The notes beneath the pieces were generated by a model. The model was not told the DNA's origin. It did not search any database and saw nothing but the letters and a program-made list of their open reading frames with translations. From Paenibacillus sp. FSL R10-2782 (GTDB lineage: Bacteria > Bacillota > Bacilli > Paenibacillales > Paenibacillaceae): DNA of 64,000 nucleotides. This document shows positions 17,859 to 26,888 of this stretch, piece by piece; positions within the stretch are counted from its first letter, which is position 1; each line of letters starts with the position of its first letter. The stretch lies in NCBI RefSeq assembly GCF_038592985.1, contig NZ_CP151951.1, positions 1,355,001-1,419,000 on the forward strand, in the 5' to 3' direction. A program made the position numbers and the translations under genes.

Positions 17859-19346
17859 ATGGAGAGGGAGAGTATTACAGTACATACCCGCCTGGGTCAG
17901 CTTCGTGGAGAAACGGTGAATGGATATCATGTATGGAAAGGCATCCCATATGCACAGCCTCCTGTGGGAAAACTGCGTTTTCACGCGCCTCAGCCTTTGA
18001 GGCCTTGGGAAGAGGTACGGGATGCGACAAGCTTTGGGCCGATCTGTCCGCAGCCTAAGCCATCTGCTGAGAGTATGACCGGGAATCTGGTTGAACCGCC
18101 TGAGCAGTCGGAGGATTGCTTGTACCTGAACGTCTGGACGCCTGCTTCGGAGGCACCTGCAAAGGGACGACCCGTGATGGTGTGGATTCACGGCGGAGCC
18201 TTTGTAACCGGGTCGGGAATTATTCCATTATATGATGGGGCACGGATGGCGGAAAATGGCGATGTTGTCGTCGTTACGCTCAATTATCGACTCGGGCCGT
18301 TGGGCTTTTTGCACCTGACTCCACGGGGAGACGGACTGACCTCTAATGCGGGGCTGCTGGATCAGATTGCTGCTTTGGAATGGGTCAGGGACCATATCGC
18401 CGCATTTGGAGGTAACCCGAACGAGGTGACGGTGTTCGGTGAATCAGCGGGAGCTATGAGCATTGCTGCGTTATTGGCTATGCCGGCCGCAGAGGGCCTG
18501 TTCCAGCGTGCTATTTTACAGAGCGGAGCATCGCAGGTGCTGCCGACTTCACAGGCGGAGCAAGTCACGGCTGCATATCTCCAGCAGTTGGGGGTGGACA
18601 CCCTGCATCCGGAACGATTGTTTACACTGCCGACGGAGGCGCTCATGCTTGCCACGGTCAAGACGCATGAAATGATCGGATCGGGGCTGGCGATGCTCTA
18701 TCAACCTGTTGTGGACGGTGTGACCTTGCCAGAGGCACCCTTATCTGCGATTGCCAAAGGATCAGCCAAGCAGGTATCCGTTCTGATCGGAACGAATTTG
18801 CACGAGGGTGCCTATTTTGTTCGCAAGGAATCCCATCTGATGAACAAGTCAATGGCGAGTCAGGCATTGGAAATGATGACGGGCATGCCAGATGTTGGCG
18901 AGTTAATGGAACCTTTTCCTGTTACGATTGAGGGGCAAGCGCAGATGCTGACCGATCTGTTTTTCTGGCGGCCTGCGCTGGCCCTGGCGGTTGCACAAGC
19001 CCTGTATGCCCCGGTGTGGATGTACCGTTTTGACTGGACGCTGCCGGGGCATTCTGTATTCGGACAAGCGGTTCATGGCGCGGAAATTGCGTTTGTTTTT
19101 GATAATCTGGAGCTGCTGGGCAAGCTCGGATTAGACGTTCATTCGCCTATGCGGACACTGGCTCACAATATGCAGCAGGCATGGGTTGCTTTTGCACGGG
19201 ATGGAAAGCCTGTGCTGCCGGAAGAGGAGTGGCCCATGTACGACAGGGAAACGCGGGCTACGGCCATTTTTTATCAGGACATCTCGGTGCAGCATGACCC
19301 GAAAGGGGAAAGACGCCGTCGGTTGACCGGACAAATGAGCATCTGA
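17859..19346 (+). CDS. type-B carboxylesterase (para-nitrobenzyl esterase family)
   Basis: 495 residues, alpha/beta hydrolase. The catalytic triad is visible: S196 in GESAG, E316 in NLHEGAYF, and H406 in AVHGAEIAF; the oxyanion-hole HGG motif is in VWIHGGAFVTGSG. The SEDCLYLNVWTP signature and the length match Bacillus PnbA. It hydrolyses short-chain or aromatic esters in the cytoplasm; natural substrate unknown. AAAGGAGG precedes the ATG. It stands alone, with terminators on both sides. Confidence 0.92.
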   Translation: MERESITVHTRLGQLRGETVNGYHVWKGIPYAQPPVGKLRFHAPQPLRPWEEVRDATSFGPICPQPKPSAESMTGNLVEPPEQSEDCLYLNVWTPASEAPAKGRPVMVWIHGGAFVTGSGIIPLYDGARMAENGDVVVVTLNYRLGPLGFLHLTPRGDGLTSNAGLLDQIAALEWVRDHIAAFGGNPNEVTVFGESAGAMSIAALLAMPAAEGLFQRAILQSGASQVLPTSQAEQVTAAYLQQLGVDTLHPERLFTLPTEALMLATVKTHEMIGSGLAMLYQPVVDGVTLPEAPLSAIAKGSAKQVSVLIGTNLHEGAYFVRKESHLMNKSMASQALEMMTGMPDVGELMEPFPVTIEGQAQMLTDLFFWRPALALAVAQALYAPVWMYRFDWTLPGHSVFGQAVHGAEIAFVFDNLELLGKLGLDVHSPMRTLAHNMQQAWVAFARDGKPVLPEEEWPMYDRETRATAIFYQDISVQHDPKGERRRRLTGQMSI

Positions 19347-19388
19347 GCCAAGGACAAGGATTGGGATACCACCCAACAGCTAACATAC

Positions 19389-19434
19389 TAAAAGCCTTCG
19401 CCCGTATTTTTGTATACGGACGAAGGCCTTTTTA
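19389..19434. terminator. terminator between converging genes
   Basis: AAAGCCTTCGCCCGTAT pairs with ATACGGACGAAGGCCTTT around a short loop, followed by a T-run; it lies between the esterase and the converging chemoreceptor gene. Confidence 0.75.
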
Positions 19435-19464
19435 GACTGAACAGATACAGATGTATCGCAGGAA

Positions 19465-21504
19465 CTAAATCTTGAAACGCTTCACCAGCTCTTGCAAATC
19501 CTGCGCCATATTGGACAGCTCCTGAGAGGAAGAAGCGATTTCTTCCATCGCCGCCATTTGCTCCTGTACGGCTGCGGAAGTCGTCTGTGAGCTATCCGCC
19601 GAATTGCGGGACAGGCTTGCCAGATGGGTAACAGTTGCCGAAACTTCCTCTGTACTGGCCGAAATTTGTTCAGCGGCTGCGGACACGCTTTGAATCTGTT
19701 CCACAATATGAGATGTGGAGCGCTCAATATTCGTGAAGGCACCTTCTGCATCTTGGCTAATACGCAGCCCCTCACCCACCTGGTTACGGACATTACCGTT
19801 CATCGTAGCCGTGGAGCGCTGGATCAAATCCAGCATCTGTGTAATGATCTGGCTGATGGAATCTGCGCTTTCCTTGGATTGCTCCGACAGCTTACGGACC
19901 TCCACGGCTACCACAGCGAATCCACGCCCGGCTTCGCCTGCTCTGGAGGCTTCAATCGACGCGTTCAGCGACAGCAGGTTGGTCTGCTTGGCAATGGCAG
20001 CAATCGCGCTATTCATCTGCTTCGCATCGTCAGAGAGCTGTGACAGCTCATCCATCAGGCTGGCGGTTTGGGTCACAGCTTCCAGAATACGGTCCATCTG
20101 TGTGCGTACGCTGCCGATCATTTGGCTGCCTTTGGCTACGTCATGCTCAGTCTGTCCTGCCGAATCTACAATGGAGCTTGCCGATTCCGCAATGGTGCTG
20201 ACACCCTTGGCCATTTCCTCAACGGCATTGGCTGTTTGTTCGGATGCCTCTGCACTGGTGGTCGCATTTTCTGCGGATTCCATAACTGTTTCCGCTACAT
20301 GCTGCACGGATTCCGTCGTTTGCTCTGTACTTTCCTTAATCATCAGAGAAGAGGATGCGAGTCGTGATGACGTCTGGTTGACCTCGGAAACCATCGTATG
20401 CAGTGCATGTGTCATCTGGTCAAAATTTTGCGCCAGCTCGCTGAATTCATCCTTGCCGGACAAATTGACCCGTGCGGTGAGATTGCCGTCACGGACATCG
20501 CGGGTTCCATTTTGCAGCTTGCCTAGTGGAATCAGGAACGAGCGAATCATCAGGATAATAACAATAGCAGCAGCCAGCACGGATATAGCAATAACGATCA
20601 GGCTTTGCTTCAAGATCGGTTGGGCTGCATCACTGTAATCCTCCAGATCGGACAGGGCGATAATGTTCCATCCAGTGAGGGGATCAACGATTGAGAAAGC
20701 CTCCACGGTTCTATTCATAAACTGAATTTGTTTTATGGAAGGAGCTTCTTGAGATTGTCCTTGAGCTGTTTTTGGCAATTCAGGTAATCCGGTAATGGTG
20801 TCTGCCGGTTTTTTACCCGTGTTCTTGAACGCTGCTCCAGCCCCGGATACGAGCTTGTGCTCGGCATCCACAATAAACAGTCCGCCGCGCTGACCAATGC
20901 TGATCCCGCTCAAGCTCTCGCTCATCTTATCCAGACTCAGGTTCAGTGCTATGGCCCCCTGTCCCTCCGTCAGGGTTCTTGATATAGTGACTACCAAATT
21001 ACCCGTGGAGGCACTCGCCTTAGGAACTCCAACGATTACTTTACCGTCCTGTGCTGTAGCCAGCTTGTACCAAGTTTTTTGTCGGGGATCATAGTCTGTG
21101 GATTCTTTTTTCGGTGAACGGATGTATTCGCCCTTCGCATTACCCAGAATCACACCATCCAATTCAGGATGAGCCTTGGTGATTAGATCCAGCCTGGCCT
21201 GAATGGTGTCAGCGTTTGTGATAAAAGAATCGGATTGAAATTCAGATGCAAATACATCCATATCCTTCATAATGGGGGATACATATTGATTAATATTGCC
21301 TTGGATCAAATTCAAGTTCGTATTGACCGAGCTAGCCATTTGCTGGCGAAGCTGTGTTTCGGCACTCTGATACGAAAAATATCCAATAAGAATACTTGGA
21401 ATCAATAGGACTGCCAAAAAAGATACAATCAATTTTGTCCGCATTAAATAGAACTGTTTGAGAAACCTGGCCCACCATGGAATTGTTTGTTTTACGTTAG
21501 TCAT
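19465..21504 (-). CDS. methyl-accepting chemotaxis protein (dCache-HAMP-MA)
   Basis: 679 residues from the ATG at 21504 (AGAGGAG nine bases upstream). A membrane segment near 20-40, an extracellular double-Cache-like sensor (about 45-290), a second membrane segment, a HAMP domain and a long helical signalling domain whose hairpin tip ([35 protein letters not shown]) is the CheA/CheW contact region. It ends in FKI with no receptor-methylation pentapeptide. The ligand is unknown; dCache receptors often bind amino acids or organic acids. Confidence 0.92.
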   Translation of the reverse strand: MTNVKQTIPWWARFLKQFYLMRTKLIVSFLAVLLIPSILIGYFSYQSAETQLRQQMASSVNTNLNLIQGNINQYVSPIMKDMDVFASEFQSDSFITNADTIQARLDLITKAHPELDGVILGNAKGEYIRSPKKESTDYDPRQKTWYKLATAQDGKVIVGVPKASASTGNLVVTISRTLTEGQGAIALNLSLDKMSESLSGISIGQRGGLFIVDAEHKLVSGAGAAFKNTGKKPADTITGLPELPKTAQGQSQEAPSIKQIQFMNRTVEAFSIVDPLTGWNIIALSDLEDYSDAAQPILKQSLIVIAISVLAAAIVIILMIRSFLIPLGKLQNGTRDVRDGNLTARVNLSGKDEFSELAQNFDQMTHALHTMVSEVNQTSSRLASSSLMIKESTEQTTESVQHVAETVMESAENATTSAEASEQTANAVEEMAKGVSTIAESASSIVDSAGQTEHDVAKGSQMIGSVRTQMDRILEAVTQTASLMDELSQLSDDAKQMNSAIAAIAKQTNLLSLNASIEASRAGEAGRGFAVVAVEVRKLSEQSKESADSISQIITQMLDLIQRSTATMNGNVRNQVGEGLRISQDAEGAFTNIERSTSHIVEQIQSVSAAAEQISASTEEVSATVTHLASLSRNSADSSQTTSAAVQEQMAAMEEIASSSQELSNMAQDLQELVKRFKI

Positions 21505-21670
21505 AGTTCTTGCTCCTCTGTGTGTGATGATCACTACATTGTTTTATTCGACAAAAGCTAAAGGATTTTATAGATGTAATCTCTGGGAAACGAGGAATAG
21601 TTGCATGTTTAGGACGTTTTTATCTAAAAATAGTTCTAAAGTAGTATATTAAATATTAATACTTATACAT

Positions 21671-21715
21671 AAAAAGCCAAATCGGAGATGCAAAAGCATC
21701 TTCTCGATTTGGCTT
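21671..21715 (-). terminator. terminator of the EamA transporter gene
   Basis: A long stem (AAGCCAAATCG.GATGC with GCATC.CGATTTGGCTT) around AAAA; the minus-strand T-run is TTTTT at 21671-21675. Confidence 0.85.
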
Positions 21716-21742
21716 GGGTGAGGGATAAAATGGACATTGAAC

Positions 21743-22693
21743 CTATTCGTTTTTTTGCTGACGAGAAATCATAAAGAGTGTAATCCAGATAAGCATAAAG
21801 CCAGTCAATTGCGCTACCGTAACGATCTGCTGGAAAGCGATCCAGTTAATTACAACGCCGACCATCGGGAAGCTTAGTTCTGCCATCGTGGCATAAGACG
21901 CCTTGGTCGTACTGAGGCCCTTGTAATACAGTAACAGGCTGAGAAGACCGGGGAGCAGCGCCTGCAGCAACAGGTTGATAATCACGGCTGCGCCCGCCCA
22001 TGTGCCAGCAGGCATATTCCAAGGTGCATGCTCCACAGAGGTGAGAACGATCAGCAGAGGCAGAGCCATCATGAAGCGCAGGGAGGTCACCGTCTCATAT
22101 TTCATCGAACGAAGCAAGTAGCTTCCCATCACTGTCGAACCGCCCCACAGGACCGCAGCTCCAAGTGCAAGCAGGCTGCCGACGTGGACGAAATCATGAA
22201 CATGTCCAAAAGGGAGCGACCAGCCGAAGGTAAGAAGATACGTCCCAAACAGAGCCACGACAATTAATATTCCAAAATTACGCGGCAGCATTTCCTTCAA
22301 TATAATGCGGGCCAGAATAATAGCGACCAACGGTTGAAGCTTTTGGAGCAGCAGCACAGCGTTAAGATCACCGTTGCTGAGTGCCATTGTGAAAATCACG
22401 CTGGCTAGAGCCGAGCCGCCCCACGAGACGAACAAAATAGCCAAAATCTGACGAAGCCGTACCGCTTTAAGCTCCTCGCGATGCTTCCACAGCACTGGTG
22501 CCAGGGCGATAAAGAGCAGCACATGCTCCATCAGCACAATTTGTGTAGAGGTAAATGATTTGAGCAAAATAATACGAAACAGCGGGTCCGCGCCCCACAA
22601 GGCCGCTCCAATCGCGACTAGCCAAAAACCGCTTTTCATGTGGGAGCTACGATCAAAACCTTTGGATGTTAGTACAGTTGATGATTGACTCAT
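21743..22693 (-). CDS. EamA/DMT-family transporter under FMN riboswitch, candidate flavin importer
   Basis: 316 residues from the ATG at 22693; a TTG two codons earlier is an alternative. AAGGAG precedes both. Ten hydrophobic segments form two EamA repeats of the drug/metabolite transporter superfamily. The key context is upstream: an FMN riboswitch (22864-23008) with its own terminator (22731-22775) reads into this gene. Riboswitch-controlled DMT proteins (ImpX, RibN-like) have been proposed or shown to import riboflavin, so a flavin transport role is the best inference. No rib genes are adjacent. Confidence 0.85.
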   Translation of the reverse strand: MSQSSTVLTSKGFDRSSHMKSGFWLVAIGAALWGADPLFRIILLKSFTSTQIVLMEHVLLFIALAPVLWKHREELKAVRLRQILAILFVSWGGSALASVIFTMALSNGDLNAVLLLQKLQPLVAIILARIILKEMLPRNFGILIVVALFGTYLLTFGWSLPFGHVHDFVHVGSLLALGAAVLWGGSTVMGSYLLRSMKYETVTSLRFMMALPLLIVLTSVEHAPWNMPAGTWAGAAVIINLLLQALLPGLLSLLLYYKGLSTTKASYATMAELSFPMVGVVINWIAFQQIVTVAQLTGFMLIWITLFMISRQQKNE

Positions 22694-22730
22694 ACTCAAT
22701 TAGCTCCTTGCGAATACAGGACCGGTGGCA

Positions 22731-22775
22731 CAAAAACCCCCGTCCATGGCGATAGGCCATGCAAGACGGGGGTTG
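22731..22775 (-). terminator. riboswitch expression-platform terminator
   Basis: A perfect 10-bp stem AACCCCCGTC/GACGGGGGTT (22765-22774 with 22735-22744) followed on the minus strand by TTTTTG. It lies between the FMN aptamer and the transporter start, as expected of a premature terminator. Confidence 0.85.
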
Positions 22776-22863
22776 ATCAAATAAACTTGCCGCTTTATGC
22801 AAGTTAAGAAGTTGCTGCAAAACCAAGAATGCAGCATTCATCCACTTGACGGCATGTTCATGC

Positions 22864-23008
22864 TTCGATCTTCTTCCATCCGGACTTTACCGTCGGCTTT
22901 GGCATCTCACCAAATCAGTCCGTATCTTGTTGCCAGATACAGAGTCGCGGGCTTAGCTCCATGAGCCATACCGCCGGTTGGGAATCACACCCTACCCCGA
23001 AGATCCTT
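22864..23008 (-). promoter_or_regulatory. FMN riboswitch (RFN element)
   Basis: Read on the minus strand, the conserved RFN blocks appear in order: GGATCTTCGGGGTAGGGTG, ATTCCCAACCGGCGGTA, AGCCCGCGA, GATTTGGTGAGATGCCAAAG, CCGACGGTAAAGTCCGGATG and GAAGAAGATC closing P1. All core elements of the FMN aptamer are present. With the downstream terminator it should switch the EamA transporter off when FMN is plentiful. Confidence 0.95.
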
Positions 23009-23130
23009 ATTCCGTTTTTTAATTTCTCCTATAGGATATACCTGTTTTAGAATGAAGTCCAGTGAAAAATATGTGTACATCGAACAAAGGTTTTCATTTA
23101 TTTTTTGAAATCGTTTTACAAAATTACATA

Positions 23131-23826
23131 TTACGAGGTAATATCTTTGTACTCGATACGACGGATGGCCGCATAAGCTACGAGCATCCCCAGCGCGGCA
23201 AAGCCGATCTGTACAAGTGCAATGGAGCTAAGTGTAGCGCCGTTATTATTCGAGAACAGCAGGGCTACGATTAGGATCGAGCTCACGATGGTGGTGGGTA
23301 TCGAGTATTTTCGCATTCCCATGTACAGCGGAACCAGCCCCATAAAGCTTGCTGCAACCGCATTGATCAGTGTCCGCACTGATTGCTGTCCTAGTGTAGT
23401 GAGGCTAAGCTTATCTGGTACAATAACGACGAACTGATTTAATAGATGAAGGGCTGCCGTAATGATGATTTCCGATAAAATAATGGACAGGAACGTAAAC
23501 AGCAACACGACCAAGAGTTTGGCGACCATTAGCTTTTTGCGGTCAATCGGGTACATGAACAAGATGTTAATCGACTTGGACTTAAATTCGCTCACAATAA
23601 AGCGGCACAGCAGGACGGAGGCAAATACAATAAACGTGGCCCTCACCATATTGTCCATGAGATTGAGAAGCTGAGCGTACTGTGTAAATTCGGGTACTCC
23701 TTCAATGTGGCTGTCCTGCGCAATAGTACTGAGCAACCCTAGAATGCAGGCGTTGGCGATCAGCGCCGAACGGATATATCCCGCCAAATGAAACTTTTTC
23801 AACTCCAGTTGCATCAGTTTAAGCAT
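23131..23826 (-). CDS. ABC transporter permease (YcbO/BcrB-like)
   Basis: 231 residues from the ATG at 23826, which has GGAGGTG seven bases upstream and overlaps the ATPase stop by a few bases. Six hydrophobic segments, no large extracellular domain. With the ATPase, kinase and regulator upstream in the same orientation it forms a regulator-kinase-ATPase-permease operon, the order of Bacillus ycbLMNO and of several peptide-antibiotic resistance modules. Export of or protection from an antimicrobial peptide is plausible but unproven. Confidence 0.8.
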   Translation of the reverse strand: MLKLMQLELKKFHLAGYIRSALIANACILGLLSTIAQDSHIEGVPEFTQYAQLLNLMDNMVRATFIVFASVLLCRFIVSEFKSKSINILFMYPIDRKKLMVAKLLVVLLFTFLSIILSEIIITAALHLLNQFVVIVPDKLSLTTLGQQSVRTLINAVAASFMGLVPLYMGMRKYSIPTTIVSSILIVALLFSNNNGATLSSIALVQIGFAALGMLVAYAAIRRIEYKDITS

Positions 23827-24742
23827 GGAGTTCACCTCCATGTAACAGCCGCACGAAGTAGTCTTCCAGCGTACTGTTTTTTTGGTGGATGGAATCCACC
23901 TCTACCTCATTTAAAATGAGTGTTTTCGTAATTTGCTTCTGCGGTACACTTGTATCGTAAATGCGTATATTCTGATCATTCAGCACCCGGATATTCGTCA
24001 GATTCAGGTGATGGGAGAGGACGTAGGTCGCTTTTTTGCAGTCATTGGTCGTAAATTCGATGTATTCCGTATTGGTTTCCCGCACCTGTTCCATCGACAC
24101 TTCCTCAATCAATCGACCGTGATTAATCACACCCACCGTATCAGCAATTTGCTCGATTTCCACTAAAATGTGGCTGGACACAAGGATCGTCATGCCATAT
24201 TCCTTGCACAGCATGTGAAATAATTGGCGGATTTCCTTGATCCCCACCGGGTCCAATCCATTAATGGGTTCGTCCAAAATCAGCAGCTCCGGCTTGGTCG
24301 CAATCGCTCGGGCGATCCCGAGACGCTGCTTCATCCCCAGTGAGAAATCCTTTACCGGCTTGTCATCTGCATTTCGCAGGTTCACTAGCTCCAGTGCATC
24401 CCGAACAGCCTGCTTGTTATAATAGCCCATGTATTGACAATGAAGTTCGAGATTTTGCCGGGCCGTCAGCCTGTCATAAAAAATCGGATATTCAATAATC
24501 GAGCCCATCCGGCCGAGCAGGTGGTACGACTTTGGCGTTAATTTTTCACCGAACAATTCAATCTCACCCGAGGTCGGCTTGAGCAGGTTCGTAATCATTT
24601 TCATAATCGTTGTCTTGCCCGCCCCATTGGGACCGAGAAAGCCATAAGTTTCCCCCTGGCGCACATTCATGCTGACCCCCGTTACAATTTCGTTGCCCTT
24701 CAGGGCCTTGGTCAGTTGATGCGTCCGTAATATGTAAGTCAT
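23819..24742 (-). CDS. ABC transporter ATP-binding protein (BcrA/YcbN-like)
   Basis: 307 residues from the ATG at 24742 (AAGGGAG upstream). Complete ATPase motifs: Walker A GPNGAGKT, the signature FSLGMKQRLGIARA, Walker B LLILDEPINGLDP and switch His in VSSHIL. The C-terminal ~85 residues form the accessory domain seen in BcrA-type ATPases. It overlaps its permease and lies downstream of a two-component system. Confidence 0.88.
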   Translation of the reverse strand: MTYILRTHQLTKALKGNEIVTGVSMNVRQGETYGFLGPNGAGKTTIMKMITNLLKPTSGEIELFGEKLTPKSYHLLGRMGSIIEYPIFYDRLTARQNLELHCQYMGYYNKQAVRDALELVNLRNADDKPVKDFSLGMKQRLGIARAIATKPELLILDEPINGLDPVGIKEIRQLFHMLCKEYGMTILVSSHILVEIEQIADTVGVINHGRLIEEVSMEQVRETNTEYIEFTTNDCKKATYVLSHHLNLTNIRVLNDQNIRIYDTSVPQKQITKTLILNEVEVDSIHQKNSTLEDYFVRLLHGGELHA

Positions 24743-24836
24743 GGGTGTTCTCCCTTCGTATACTGTTGATAATTCAAGGATAAAGGGCGAAATGTTCATT
24801 TTTCTTTCCCGTTTCTTACAAAATTATTAAGTTCGA

Positions 24837-25781
24837 TTAATAGTTGATTTTTTTCAATGTAAAAGAGAAGATCGTCCGCTCATAAGGTATGCTGCTCAAA
24901 TGAATTTCTCCGTTCATCGTCTCAACCAGACGTTTGGCAATCGTAAGACCCAGCCCGCTGCCCTGTATCGCCTTATTGCGGGAATCCTCAAGCGTGTACA
25001 TACGTTCAAAAACCTTGTCCTGCTCAGGCTCCTGTATGCCTTGCCCCCGATCCCATACCTCTATACGCACCGTGTCCTGCTGTTCCGTTAGAGTCAGTCC
25101 CAGTGTCCGACCATCGGCACCGTAGCGAATCGCATTGGAAATCAGATTGTTCAGCACCCGCCCAATCGCTCCTTCGTTCCCCAAGGCATGAATGGGGTGC
25201 TCCGGGATATCAATATGCACAGCAAACCCCTGCGCGGTCAGCAGATCATAAAACTCCAAAATGCTGCGTCTGCACAGCTCTCCCACCTCCAGCCGGGTCA
25301 ACGGAATGTCCGTATCATTAGCCTCCAGCTTTGCCAAGCTAAAAAAGCTTCCGATCAGCTCAATCGCTTCGCTTGTCTTCTGATGAATCCTGGATAGCAG
25401 CTTTGCACGTTCTTCCGGCAAAATATGCGGATCGGCATCCAGCATCTCGGCATACCCGAGCACCACCGTCAGCGGGGTCCTGAGATCGTGGGAAATGTTT
25501 GAAATCATTTTGCGCATGGCGATTTGGCTTCGGTTGTAATCCACAGACACTCTCAAATTCAAGTCCAGCAAACGGTTAATTTCCGTCATGAGGCGTTGCA
25601 ACTCAGCGTCACCCGTGACATATAGCAGCTTTTCCGCATGATTAACAGTTACAATCCGTTCCAGTGCGTTTCGGATATCCTTTATTTTGCGCTTTTGCGC
25701 CACACGCTCCCGCCAGAGCCATACAATAACGACGGATAGGATGAGGACGACGATCCATTCAGAGATGCTCTCGATGTTCAT
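24837..25781 (-). CDS. sensor histidine kinase (YcbM-like)
   Basis: 314 residues from the ATG at 25781, one base after the response-regulator stop. A single membrane segment (about 8-24) and almost no extracellular loop, then a linker, HisKA with NISHDLRTPLTVVLGY (phospho-acceptor His), and HATPase with NLISNAIRYGADG, DRGQGI and GSGLGLTIAKRL. Kinases this short outside the membrane often sense through a partner transporter. Its partner regulator lies just upstream and the ABC pair just downstream. Confidence 0.9.
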   Translation of the reverse strand: MNIESISEWIVVLILSVVIVWLWRERVAQKRKIKDIRNALERIVTVNHAEKLLYVTGDAELQRLMTEINRLLDLNLRVSVDYNRSQIAMRKMISNISHDLRTPLTVVLGYAEMLDADPHILPEERAKLLSRIHQKTSEAIELIGSFFSLAKLEANDTDIPLTRLEVGELCRRSILEFYDLLTAQGFAVHIDIPEHPIHALGNEGAIGRVLNNLISNAIRYGADGRTLGLTLTEQQDTVRIEVWDRGQGIQEPEQDKVFERMYTLEDSRNKAIQGSGLGLTIAKRLVETMNGEIHLSSIPYERTIFSFTLKKINY

Positions 25782-25782
25782 A

Positions 25783-26490
25783 TCACCCGTTCTCCCATTT
25801 GTAGCCAATGCCCCATAAGGTCTTAATATGAACAGGGTGGGAGGGGTCTTCTTCGATTTTCTCACGTAAGCGGCGGATATGGACGTTAATCACATTTTCG
25901 TCACCCATATAGTCCTCTTTCCAGATAAACCCGTATAATTGCGCTTTGGTAAATACACGGTTCGGATGGGTTACAAATAGCTTGAGAATATCAGATTCCT
26001 TAGCTGTTAACTGAATTTGGATTCCGTTGCGGGTGACCATAAAATGATCAAAATCAATGCGCAGATTTCCGTAGGTCAGGACCTGTGCTTTCGGCTGTTC
26101 CTCCTGTTGTTGCTGGCGTGCATAGGTAGTGGCTCTGCGGATTGCAGACTGAATGCGTGCTGTCATTTCCAGCATAGAAAAGGGCTTGGCGACATAATCG
26201 TCTGCTCCGAAGCCCAGTCCAAGCGCTTTATCCACGTCGCTATCCTTAGCTGACATAATCAGAATCGGGACAGCGCTGTGGGTACGGATTCGACGGATGA
26301 CCTCCATACCATCCACCTTGGGCATCATCAGATCCACCAATACCAGATCGTAGGTGTGACGTTCAAAGGCAAGAAGCCCTTCTTCCCCGTTATAGGCGGT
26401 GGTTAATGTGTAACCTTCCTTGGTGAGTGCTTTGAGTAGCATTTCGGCAATGGATGTATCATCTTCAATGAGTAAAATATGTTGTGACAT
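25783..26490 (-). CDS. OmpR-family response regulator (YcbL-like)
   Basis: 235 residues: a receiver domain (1-120) with the acidic pair in LLIEDD, phospho-acceptor Asp in VLVDLMMPKVDG and Lys in YVAKPFS, then a winged-helix DNA-binding domain (about 135-232, ENVINVHIRRLREKIE). First gene of the operon with the kinase and ABC transporter. The start has a poor ribosome site (no clear AGGAGG before 26490), so low translation or a slightly different start is possible. Confidence 0.9.
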   Translation of the reverse strand: MSQHILLIEDDTSIAEMLLKALTKEGYTLTTAYNGEEGLLAFERHTYDLVLVDLMMPKVDGMEVIRRIRTHSAVPILIMSAKDSDVDKALGLGFGADDYVAKPFSMLEMTARIQSAIRRATTYARQQQQEEQPKAQVLTYGNLRIDFDHFMVTRNGIQIQLTAKESDILKLFVTHPNRVFTKAQLYGFIWKEDYMGDENVINVHIRRLREKIEEDPSHPVHIKTLWGIGYKWENG

Positions 26491-26710
26491 AGGTGTGGAA
26501 CACCCCTAATTTTTAGATTAAGCTCGTGTGACGAGCTGTACCTGAATTATATAGAGCAGTGGAGGGAATTTCTATAAAAAATATCCATGGAAGCTATAGA
26601 GTTCAGAAATTATAATATTAAACAATCTCATTATAATAAAGTGGAAAAATGAGAAATGGAGAATACAGGATTATATATTACATAATGCAAGAAATTGTGA
26701 TAAAGTGAAT

Positions 26711-26865
26711 ATGGGCTTTGGTAGGTTCTTACAAATGTATTGATGTAATATATTTGTGATTTTGGATTTTACCAAGATTCTCTAAACAATAAGAAGCTTC
26801 TTACCTTGTGATCTATTACTTGTTAATAGATATTTAGTAATTATCAAGAACCTACTTCAGCCTAT
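26711..26865 (+). ncRNA. predicted structured RNA upstream of the reverse transcriptase
   Basis: A long-range stem encloses about 115 bases just before the RT gene: 26721-26730 pairs perfectly with 26846-26855, extended outward by a G-U pair, a 2x2 internal loop and seven more pairs (26711-26717 with 26859-26865). Inside are an 11-bp hairpin (26731-26741 with 26747-26757), a short TTGG/CCAA hairpin, the palindrome AAGAAGCTTCTT (26791-26802) and an 8-bp hairpin (26811-26818 with 26824-26831). No plausible reading frame covers it. Upstream closed-stem RNAs are the template or partner RNA of retrons and several DRT systems; that function here is inference. Confidence 0.6.
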
Positions 26866-26888
26866 TCTAATACAAGGAGGAAATTTAT

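Noticed and set aside
17247..18191. A 314-codon frame antisense to the gbsR-like and esterase genes
   Set aside because: It spans two real genes and the terminator between them, with no recognisable protein sequence.
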